Shown here piece by piece: positions 34,301 to 46,393 of a stretch of 64,000 nucleotides of DNA. Under the pieces are notes generated by a model. It made no database searches. It was not told where the DNA came from and worked only from the letters and a program-made list of their open reading frames with translations. A program made the translations under genes and the position numbers. The DNA is from Effrenium voratum (Eukaryota; Sar; Dinophyceae; Suessiales; Symbiodiniaceae), in assembly GCA_963377175.1 (NCBI GenBank), contig CAUJNA010002779.1, positions 1,681,882 to 1,745,881 on the forward strand, read 5' to 3'. Positions within the stretch are counted from its first letter, which is position 1; each line of letters starts with the position of its first letter.

Positions 34301-37300
34301 ATGCTGCTGCCGGGCAAGTCCTCATAGCCCGTGAGCAAGTCCAAGCCCACAAACCCCTGGGCCAGTGGCAGTGGGAAGGCACTTGTACCCATGGTGGCTG
34401 TCTGGATACTTGTGAGGGGACAAGCTTGGCATATGTTGGTGTTGTTGTTGTTGCTTTGTGTGTGGTGTTGTTTTGTTTTGTTTTTGTGTGCTTTGTTTTT
34501 TTTTTTTTTTGTGGGGGGGGGGGGGTGGCATAGTTGAGTTGTCCAATGAGGTCGCCCAGAGATGCAATAAGGCCGCACATGTTGACGCGCTTGGTCTACA
34601 GCGCTGGCGCATGGTTTCCCGGGCAAAAAGAATCAACCGAAAAACAACATGTCTACTGCTTAGACTGGCACCAAAGCTAAGAAAGGCTCTGGAATGGGCA
34701 ACTCCGTGGGCCATTCCTCCTGGGATTCCCAGCCACCTCAGGCACCCGCCCCCCCCACCACGCCCCCCCCCTGTGTTTGGTTCTCAGACCAATTGATCTC
34801 CCGCAACATTTGGCTCAAGGCCCCTTTTGTGTACCATTGCATCATTCATGATCGCGTGAAGCAAAAGAACCTTTGCAGGCCGCTTACAGGAATATCCACA
34901 AGACAATCCACCAGGGACAATCCATCCTCCAATCATCCACATTGGCATATTGGATTCTCTCCGGAATAGATCCAGGACCAACAACGACCTCTACTACCAC
35001 AGGGTACCAGCTCCCTTCTGGATAGGTATCTGGGCAGTGGGCCTCAATTTGTGGTAGCGGAGCGGGTTTTCCGCAAGAGATCCAAGGCAAGATGTCATCC
35101 GATGGAGAGAGCTTCATGGAAGCCTATTCAAGTATGGCCAAAAATCCAGGCTATACGGAGGAAACACTAAATTTATCGATGGCCGCCAAGCAGCCGCCAT
35201 CGTACGACGGAAAAGTCAGCTGGTTCAGGTATGAAGAACTCGTGGACGACTGGGTGACCATCACAACGATGGAAGCACCCAAGAGAGGACCTCTGCTCAA
35301 AAGCAGATTGACCGGTGATGCATATATGTACAAGGCAGTCCTCCAAAACGACCTTTTGCAAGATCCTGATGAAGGAGTCAACTATTTCAAGAACACGCTG
35401 AAGAAGTACTTCTTGAAAGGTGCGACCAACGTGTATCTGTACAGGCTCCTCAGTTTCTTCAACCATAGAAGGCAGAACCAAGAGTTCCTCATTTTTACCT
35501 CAAAATTCGAAATCCTTCTTATGAGATTGAAGGCAGCATGGATGGACTTGATGCCCGTTTTCACGGCACAGTCCCCATCATTTCGACAGTCCGCACAGGA
35601 CGCAAATGCAAGAACAATTGCTCGACATCAGCAAGCAGCCGGTGTTCGAGCACCGCCTCCAGCCCTGCTCAATGAGGACGATCCGACAGTCCTCAGACAG
35701 TATACCCAAGGAATGCAGGACAGACAGCGGGACGCATTTCCTTCGGGGATAATCTCATTGCACACTCCTATGAGATGCTGAAGACGCACTACCATGAACT
35801 CTTCATCACGACGAGGACATCAATCCAAGATCCATCCATCCGACCTCAAGGAGGCAACCGAAGCAACACATTCTTCATCATCGAACAAGGTGAATACGAA
35901 GGAGAAGAAGGCTTCTGGGTTGAGGATGAAGAAGGACTTGAAGGATTCATGTCAAACAACGATGAAGAGACGTTCTGGGTCCTCCAGGAGAACGATGCGT
36001 TCATAGCAAGAAAAGTGTCGGGGCGGAACTTCAAGTTCAACAAGAAAAAAGGAAAAGGAAAATCAAGAAACAAAAAGGGCAGTCACCAACAAGGCTTTAA
36101 ACCCTTCAGAAAAAGCGGTTCTGGCGGAAAGGCCAATATGGCCAACGAAAACTATGATCCCTACGACCAGGCATATTGGGGAAAAGGCAAAGGAAAGAAG
36201 GGAAAGAAAGGAAAATCAAAATTCCAATATCCCTATGATGGAAACAAAGGTTATCCATCCTATGAGAGTGGCAAAGGAAAGAGCGGACAGGAGAAAGGGA
36301 AATCCAAGACGTTCGCAGCCACCGCAGAGAAGACGGAGGAGCAGCCCGCCATCCAGCAGACTGCACCATCCATAGAGCCTACCTATGCCGGTTGGACAGA
36401 CCAAGACTGGGATCAATCATGGACATGGAACGAACATGGCTGGTACTCATCCCATGAGACATCCAGCACAGGACAAGCGTTAATGGCATTCCATGAGCAT
36501 CCTGGGAAACAGGCCATCCACGAGAAGCTCATCCAATCAAATACAGTTTCAGAACACAATCTGTCGTCACAACAAATCACAGCCTTCTGGCAACAAAGCT
36601 GATGGCACCTGTCATCAACCCTCAGCACAACCCGACCTATGCGATTCTGAACAATGGATGTACCAGATCTATGGGCAGCTGGCATGCAATCCAGCGTTTT
36701 ACTCAGGCCATCGACCCAATGAAGGACATCATCTCCTATGAGTACATTCCGGCCGAGACCAAGTTCTTCAGTGTTGCAGGTGCTGTACCTGCTTTGATGG
36801 AACTTAGCATGATCTTGAGTTGTGCCTTCAGGAGTCGAACTGTCGATTTGGCCATGGTGTATTCGGTCCCAAGGATATCGGTGTGATGTCAAGGGACTGA
36901 TAGAAATGTTCCCATGTATCTGTCATGAAGGCTTGATCTGCGACAACTGATTTGGGCTGCAAGTGGTACTGGTCAAAAAATAGTTCCTGAGGACAGTGAT
37001 GTTCTCGGCTTCTTGCGTAGTTGTCACTGCCTCTGCAGTGAGCAATGTTGTTGCTCCATCCAGGATGACAAAAACAATGATGTGTTCTCCTGTTCCAAGA
37101 GGAACTTGACAGTGATCAGTGAATGTCATGTCACCAAAGGTGTCCGCTCGAAGTCCACTTGTTTTGCTTCGTGATGGTGCATGTTTTGCCGCTTGGCAAA
37201 CTTCACACTCACTTCGGATCTTGTCAAATAGATCGAATGTTGATTTCGGCAAATGAAGTGCTCGGGTTCTAAATCGAAATTGATCTGTTGTCATGTGATG

Positions 37301-40300
37301 ATGCTGCAGGTGGAGTTTCTTCAACTCTTCGGGATTTGACAATCGCTTGTGGATTCTGCCTAGGGCAAGCGGAAGCGATGTTGGTTCTTCTGAGGATGGT
37401 GCGAAAGGATCTGGCTCAATAGTCGACCGGCCCCTCTTGTCGATGATCCTGTCTGCTGCCGATCCTGAACCTGCTTCTTCGTCCTTAAGCGAATTGTCCG
37501 CGAAGGTGAAAATGGTCTTACCTGTCCACAGGTTAATCATCGGTTTATTTGCCTGGGATGTAAGTCTCCAATTGTCTTCTAGAATGTCTGGATCTCCACC
37601 TGCGGATGCATCAATGATTTCCGCAGTACGTTCTCGGCTAATGTGATCAGGATTGATTGGACATTCCTTGGCTCCATTTGGTGTGAACAGCGCCTTCGGG
37701 GTGTGATGCGCACACGAATGAGCTGCTTGTTCTTCTTGTCAAGGATCCAATGGTCCTGCTTTTGAGACCCAATGATCTTAGGAGTTGCTAGGTCCTCCTT
37801 TCTCTCGGATGATTTTGCTGCACAAACAGTTTCGCTCTTGGTGAGATCCCCGGAGGGAAACTTGATGCTGTCATCATCGTCATAGACATAGTTGATGAGG
37901 CCCTTGTGAGCAATTTCTCCATGCGCCTTCACTCTTGCAACTCCAGCAAGATCGACGAGTGCATGTCCTGTACCGGAGACTGGAACTGCTTGACGGTTCA
38001 TGCCAAAGGCCTTGCATGTGATCTTGTCACATTGAGGTGTGTGCTCGATGGTCATGTAGAGGTTCCGCATCTGGCTGATGCTGAGAAGGATCGGTACAGT
38101 TCCTTGTTCAAGGACGTCGATGTTGGTACTGCGTGGAGGAGTTGTGTGATATCGAAGATGCAGGGTCCAATTTACCCTGTAGGCAGCTGCAACTGTCAGG
38201 AATCAGACCGTCACCTACGGGGGTGTAACACCATTGGAGCTCGCATTCGGAAGACGACCAGCAGATCTCATCAAACTCGATGTCGCAACACCAACTCAGT
38301 TGACGATTGACAGGAATGAAGAAGAGCTGACAGCCATCCAGATTAAGCAGCTGTCAAAGCAAGCTTTCCAAGAAGCACGTCAATCCGAAGACATCCGACG
38401 AGACCTTGCTCAAAATCTCCGAATGAGTTCAAAGCCTCTTCAGGTGAAGGACAAGGTATTCTACTGGCAGGAAGACAAATCCAAGATTCGTTCCGATGGA
38501 CGCAAGGGAGGAATATGGCTAAAAGGAAAGGTCATTTCCATTGAAGGAGCGATGGTAGGACTTGATCTTGGGACTCGACTCATCAAGGTTAACATGACGA
38601 AGCTCAGGAAGGATGAGACCATCCCTCCGGGGAAACCCGGAATTGATCTTCTGTTACCAGAAGAGCAAGAATCCTTGCAGAAGGAGCAACCAGGCTCCTC
38701 TGCTGATACCAAGAAAAAGGAATCATCCGCACCAGCTCCTAAGCCAAGATCCTCAGCCATTACGTATCGCGGGAAAAACAACTCCAAACCCGCAGTACCT
38801 CATCCAGCAGAGAACATGTTCGTCGAGGACCTCACATCCATTCCTGAACAAGCACATTGGAATTGTGTACGCAAGGGAAAGATCCACGTTCTCGAAATCT
38901 TTGCAGGAAGTGCCAGATTTAGTCAATGCTGTACACTATCAGGTCTTAAGGTTGGGACTCCCGTAGACATCCGCACAGGATTCGATGTAATGACATCCAA
39001 GGGACGACACATGGTCATGGAGATCATCAGGGAACAAGCACCTGATGTCATCCTTATGGCACCGGTCTGTGGACCATGGTCAAATATGCAGAACATCCAA
39101 CAAGACCAACAAAAGGTTGGGGAAAAGCGGAGACGCTACCTTCCCATGGTTGAACTTGTGGCATCCATTGCGCGATATCAGTTAAAGCACAGAAGATACT
39201 TCATCATCGAAAATCCTCAGACATCCAGGATATGGTATCTGAAATGCGTGCAACAATTGTTTTCACATCCATCCGTGACCTGGGGAGATTTTCATTTCTG
39301 TGCATACGGACTTAAAGATCCTGAATCCGGGCTCAGAAGTCTCAAGCCCACGAGCTTGATGCACTGTTTACCTTCCGAGGTTATGAGACCGATCTTCAGA
39401 AGGTGTAAAGTTTTTTCCAGCTCAGTCAAGCATGAACACCAACCACTAGAGGGAAACTCTGGTATCTTCGGAAGCAGGACCAACTGGCACAGGTGTATCC
39501 TGTCCAGTTCTGTCAGGATCTCGCACACATCCTCCTACGATACTTGCAGGTGAAACCGCTTGACAATGAGGTGTACCTCTTGGAGGACCTTTTTGAACCA
39601 TTCACCATCAAGCAAGTTGATATCCTGAGAACGGAGATGGAAGCCACTGACAAGGAGTTCAACATGACCAGCAGCAGTCTTGCAGTCAGAATCCAAGACC
39701 TGCCGTTCAAGAAGGACGTTCAACCATTAGTCATCCAGGATCCGCTAGTTCAGAAGTTCCAGAAGACGATGAAGCAGTACCCACCTGGGACTGAAGTCGA
39801 TATCTTCAAGCAAGATCCTAATGACTGGCGATGTCAGAACATGTGGAATGGCTGTAAGAAGTTGAGACAATTGTGCATCTCATCCACTCAGTATGATGCA
39901 TGCACCGCATACGTCCACACCATTGGCATTAATATGCCTATTACGTCACCTCCGGACGAATAGAATTTGGGTCTTGCCTGCATCAAAATGCAATTGGGAG
40001 AAGTACGATCCGAAGACTTGGCATGCTGTGATGTTTTCATCCGTTCATCAGTCGTTCACCGATGCGCCGGCTATCAGGCCGATGCCCATCGAGACGGTGT
40101 GTCACCAGACAGTCCAGTGGATCCTCCACTACCGCCACATGACAAGCCTTAAGTGGACTCAATCGACTGGCGGGTGATGTCTCTTTGCCGTCACAGTCGC
40201 AACCATCTCAGCCAATTCTTCCGACTGTTGCGGTGCCTTCACCACCTGCGATTCTTACAAATCCCGAAGCAGAAGATGAAGATCTTGAACTGCCAACACT

Positions 40301-43300
40301 CGCGCAAGAAGAAACAACCGGCAGTCCATCAAAGAAGCAGAAGACTGGGAAGAAGAAGAAGAAGCCAGATGACAATGATGAGTCACCTGGGCATTCTCCC
40401 AGACATGATCCTGCATCTTCATCCTAATCCGAACAATCCAGCGAATTTGCCGGTCCAATAGGAAAGTGAGGAAGAACTGATTCCTCATGTTCCAACCTCA
40501 TCCGGCACTGGAAGTTCAGAAAGAACCATGAGATACACTGACCAGGAAGATGGAGATTCAGAAGAATCTCAGAGGACCAGATCCTACGATGATCACCAAG
40601 CTGATCTCGTTCTTGATGAAGCGCATTGGTCACTCATGACAGCCGAACAGAAGATCTGTGCGAACACCGGATCCTTTAGTCCTTCTTGGACGTGTGAAAG
40701 GGACCTTCAGCCCATCGCCCCGATGCGGATTCTCTCATCAGAAATACACAGATCAGAATCATGTTGACCAGATATGCAAGAACATGACCGACGATGACCG
40801 TGCACTCTTAGTTCTGTATTCATCCAAGCAAGAACCCTTGAAGGCTTCATCCACATCCGCACTCATAGGCAAGAAGCGGAAGGAAGCTGCAGCCACGGAA
40901 ATACGAGCTTATCAGAAGCAATTCCTAGAAGCCAAGCAGCTTGAGTGCAAATCATGGCTTGACAATGAAGTGTTCGACTTAGTCGATACACGCAGGATTC
41001 AGGTCAGGAACTGGGTCACCGGTCGCTGGGTTCTAACCCTGAAGCGAGACAAGGATGGTAACTTCCTGAAGGCCAAGGCTCGCTGGGTCCTCCGAGGCTT
41101 CCAAGACAAGCAGAAGAATGATCAGCAGACAGACAGCCTCAAATAAAGGCTGGAATATATTCCACATGGATTTGAAGAAAGCATTTCTCCACGGCGAAGC
41201 ATACGATCAGTCTCGTGACATCATTTGTCAGATACCTCCTGAAATGGGATATCCACCACACATTGGAGCGCGCATGAAGAAGCCTGCATACGGGCTGAAT
41301 GACGCACCCCGCAGATGGTGGAACATCCTTGACTTGGCACTTCGTTCCTACGGACTGGTGCCAACCCGGGCAGACCGTTGTACATACGTGTACTACGGCA
41401 AGCAGCTTCCGAAGCCCGCATTGGTGAGTGAAAAGAAGTCATCCACAACTTTCGATCTCGAAGGAGCAGTTGATTACCTCATGGATCCTGTTTCTGATAA
41501 CAATGCCAAGAATCGACAAGTTCATGGAGCACTGTCTCTTCATGTAGATGATCTTCTTATGACGGGGGATGACGTGTTCGAGAAGGAAATCATGGCACGA
41601 CTTCGGAAAGATTTTCAGGTTGGTTCCGAGGACAAAAAAGGATTGCCTCTTCGTAGGACAGCGCATCCAATGGAAGCAAGATGACAAGCACGGTTGGTAC
41701 ATCAATGTTCATCAGAATGTTGCCATCGACGAACTGCAGGAGATCACTTTTGACAAACACCTGAAGGACGACACTCCTCTTACTCCACAAACGCATACTG
41801 CATACAGAAGTGTCCTAGGTCAGATCAACTGGTTACAGTCGCGAGCGCAGTTCCACATTGGTAGTCAATTCTCCAGGTGTGCATCCAAGGGATCATCACC
41901 GACCATTGAGGACGTTCGCGCCATCAATAAGACAGTCAGAACCATCAAACGCATCCCGCTTAGCATGAGCTTCTGGCCCCTTCGTGGCAAGACACGCATA
42001 GTTGGCTATCCAGATGCGTCCTATCGCAACAACGAGGATAAGTCATCCCAACGTGCGCATGTTATCTTTGTTGCAGAACAAAGAGATCTTCGCCAGGGCT
42101 CATCGAACTCGAGAGGCTCACTGGTCGACTATGACACGCACAAGATCACCGCCACAACCATGTCCACTACTGTTGCAGAGTTGCACGGACTAATGCGTTG
42201 TTACGGTTCAGCATTATTTCTTCGCGGTCTCTGGTCAGACATAACGGGCGAAATTGCAGATGTACACATCCGCACTGATGCGAACAATCTTGTCACCACA
42301 GCATCCACAACACATCAACCGGAACAGAAAGAAACAATGCACTTGATCCAGATGTTGAGAAAGGAAAGCAACAGTGGACAGATGCACGACCTTGCACATG
42401 TACGGAGTGAAGATTGTCTGGCAGATTCGCTGACCAAGCATTCAGCTAAAGCAGACGAGCTCATCAAGGCCGTCCTCACCGGCAATCTCTTGAATGTAGA
42501 TGCACATCCACCCTTCCGTACCATGTTGCAGAACAAGGCATTTTTGGTTGAGTGGCTAGCACACAACACGAAGCACGGACCCGACATCATTGCCTTTGCA
42601 GGAGTCGGTATAGCAGAATCCATGTTTGCTTATTGGGGAACCTGGGCATGATCCGCATGTCCACGAATTCTGATGCATGAGTTTTTCCGTTTTGCATATT
42701 TTCAATTCCTCAATTCCGTGATGCGCGTGTTTGCACTTGACCCATTTTGAATCTCAAGAAATATGTGTCTGCATCCGCAGCCACTTTCGGTTTACAACCA
42801 ATCCGACCTTTGCAATCTTGTATGCTCGATCACTTCGAAGACATGCCCATTCTCAATATGATGTTCGGACGATCCAGCGCCGCGGCACCTGTGCCAAAGC
42901 CAATGATCAAGAGACGGGCATCACCGTTGAAGGAATCCCCTGCTCGTGATGAGGAAGATGAGACATCAGACTGCCCCATGGAGCAAGTCGCCGATGAGAA
43001 TCCATCCGCCTCTCAGCAACCCGAGAATGTCAACATGGAGCAGGTTGATTATGATCCAGATTCCGACGACGATGATTCAGATGAAGAAGGGCATCCTCCC
43101 GCAGGAAGGCCTACGTCAAAGGCGATGCCGCATCCGAAACTTGTTCCAAAGTCACCGCCACCAGCATTGAGGCTTGTCTCCAAGGTCAAGCCAGCACCAA
43201 AGAACATCCTGGATGAAGAGACGGAATCCGACAATCATCCTGGCGATCGACCTGCACTTCCAAGGCGACCAGTGATGCGGCCTGTTCTCACATCCAATGA

Positions 43301-46300
43301 TCGGTGGTTTGTAACATATGGATCGGATACAACATCAGCCTCCAGAAGGAATCCGTACACCCAGGACCTTTCGGAAATTCAAAATTCCTGAATTTTGTGT
43401 ACGAGTACTACAGGGAATGCTCAACCATCCTCGATGTCAATCTGGATTTCCACTTCGTTCCTGAGCATGAGAGACCACATGGAGTTAAGGTATTCTGGTT
43501 GAAGGCCAGATTCAACGATTACTGGCAGCCAACACTCCAAGGTGAAGGACATCATGCGGAGAAGCAATACATGGACTTCATCAAGAAGGTCTACAGCATC
43601 TGCTGCTACACCAATGCTCAATCCGAAGTTTACGGAACCGACATCATCCCGATGGTATGCCACAACGGCAACATTGATCTCGAGAAGACCGTCCAGAATG
43701 TCGAACAGGTTTGCAAATACTTCCGCATGGATCCATCCAAGGCGAAACAGATCACAGATCTCATCCTCTGGCGAATTGAGAGAATGAGCAGATCATTTTC
43801 CGGATGTCTTCGACATGATCCAAGGCATGGAATCCATAAGGAATGCAAACGACCAGTGGACATGGGTCCTGATGGGTCCGTCGAGCTCTGTGACGCATTG
43901 ACCTGCATCACACGTGCCAGGAACTTCATTGGAAATAAGCCAGGACTTCTCTTGATGGCTATGTTCCCGAGCTATGGAAAATCACGTTTCGAAATTGCAT
44001 TCGTACTTCCATCCGTGGACGGGCCATACAAGGAGCGCAAGGCACGGGGAGAAATCGTTCCAAGGAATCGATGGATCGACAAGCTCAACACAAGATCCGC
44101 ACAAAATGCACTCAGGCCCGATGCTCATCAAGACGTTCATCCGATACGGTTACAAGGGCATCGTAATCAAGCAATGGTCATCCAGACCGATCGCATGTTT
44201 TGTCCGTGGCGGACCTTCTGCAAGAGTGGAACTTCTGGCAAGACACATTTCCACCAAGAGCCAGAATTGGGGAACCACATGCGGAATGTTCAGATGTTTC
44301 TTCGGAACTGCAGGAAGTTGCACTGATCCCGAATACGAAATTCCGACCTCGGATTGCTTGGCAACCACAGGACCGTCCATGTTTACTGAATCCAAGAAGT
44401 ACATTGGACCGAGATTGCCAACACGCACCATTGTCCAAGGACATGGCCGAGACAAGGAGATCGTCGTTCTCCATATCGAGCAGAGTGATGAGTTTCGTGG
44501 CATGATTCCGAAATCATCCAACAAGTCACTCCACGAGTATGACGACCGCCACATAACGAGGGCAGATCTCCCATTCGCTACCATTGGAGTTTTCCACATC
44601 CATCCTTCAATTAGCCATGGAGCAGCAAAGGAAGATCTTCAAAATGAAATCATGCCGCTCGTGACTTTGTAACGATGCGATGCGATCACCGGAGACCCAA
44701 CAAATCAGCGAACACCTACAGCAAACTCCAGCACGTCTTCAATCCGGCCAACGGTCTCGTGAACATCCTCATGAGAGCATATCAGAGACTGTGGAATGAA
44801 ACGAAAGATTTGCCACTCGTGGACAGAATGGAGTATGCAATAGAGACTCGTGCACCCTAAAATCCATTGTCCGTCATCACCTGTACATGAAGTGTGGATC
44901 AGGATATGATCGAACATTCCCAGATGTGATGATGACTTTCGTATTTGGGTGGGGCAAAACAAACTAAACGAACATCCAGCAGGCTTTCCGGAAGGACGAG
45001 ATGAACGGCATGGATGATGAACAACTGGAATTCATGCGGAACCATCCAACCAAGGCCATTTTCGATTACCAGGTCTCATCCGCAGAGCGCTTTAAGCACG
45101 TGAACAATGACATGTTCATGAATGGCTCGCAGGACTCCGACTCTCACAGTCCTCTCATGGTTTACATCCGCAGCAAATCTGCAACCAGGCAACGCAGCTC
45201 TGAGCGATACCAGGAGTACCTCAAGAAGAAACAAGCCTGGACCCCACAGGAGTACAAGGACTACAACAAGCAGTGCGGACATCAGAAGCAGTGGAAGGAC
45301 TATAGCAACTCGACCTGGAATGATTATGGAGACTATGGCAGTCAATCCGACAGCAGCAGCCGATGGTGTCGTCGATCCGACTGACCATGAAGATTCATAC
45401 GTTCAGCACCACGAACTCAATTCAGATGATTGATCCTCGCCGTCTACAAGACTATACCATGAGTGAGAGATCAATAGTTTCACAATCGTCCCGCGTGTAC
45501 ATAGCGTTGTACATCACCCTTTGATACATCTAGGTATCTCAAAAAGAAGCAGCACATAGTGTTTTCCATTTCGAAAGCCAGGACATTTCATCCGAGCAGA
45601 AAAGAGGATGAATCCGGCATTTTTAATACACATGGCTACGGCATACAGCATGGCTACGGCAGACATCAAGGCTACGGCCAAAGGCCGTGAAGCCAATAGT
45701 ATTTCATACTTAGTGCTGGAGATCAAAAGAAATTTGTGTCTGTTTTGTGTTTGGTTCTCAGACCAATTGATCTCCCGCAACATTTGGCTCAAGGCCCCTT
45801 TTGTGTAACATTGCATCATTCATGATCGCGTGAAGCAAAAGAACCTTTGCAGGCCGCTTACAGGATTATCCACAAGACAATCCACCAGGGACAATCCATC
45901 CTCCAATCATCCACATTGGCATATTGGGTTCTCTCCAGAATAGATCCAGGGACCAACAACGACCTCTACTACCACAGGGTACCAGTTCCCTTCTGGGATA
46001 GGCACCTGGGGCAGTGGGCCTCACCCCCCACCCCCCCACCCCCCACCCCCCCAACCACCCCCCCCGCCTGCGGGTGCTGGGGCAGCAAGCCCGAGGCCAG
46101 CACCACACGCCCGCAGCGCGCCAGCCCGCGGCCCCGCGGCCCCCGCAGCTCCTCGCCGACAAGGGAACCCCAGTTCACCCCGCAAGGATTGCGCTCACCA
46201 ACCGCGGCTTCAGGGAAGTGCGGGGGAAAAAAGGCTGCAAACAGAATTTCTGTTCACCTGTTCACCCAACATGTGGGTTTGATGCGGCATCAGTCTGACA

Positions 46301-46358
46301 CTCGCCCCTGGCGGGGAAGCCGAAAAACACACAAAGACGCACGAGGCAGACAGACAGG

Positions 46359-46393
<35 letters not shown>

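Larger units (their letters stand above)
34772..46023 (+). mobile_element. Ty1/copia LTR retrotransposon with extra domains, defective
   Basis: 11.25 kb between TG...CA LTRs, opposite in orientation to its host gene. Order on the plus strand: 5' LTR, tRNA primer site, gag, protease start, an inverted block, integrase C-terminal part, cytosine-methyltransferase-like domain, acidic/lysine-rich linker, RT, RNase H, a 3 kb extra 3' region, 3' LTR. Integrase before RT is the copia order. Typical copia elements are about 5 kb, so this is large. C-tracts flank both ends, giving a CCCCC target duplication (34767-34771 and 46024-46028). The LTRs differ by seven substitutions and three single-G indels over about 275 bp. 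Multiple frameshifts, an inversion and a deletion in RT make the copy non-autonomous. Confidence 0.96.
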
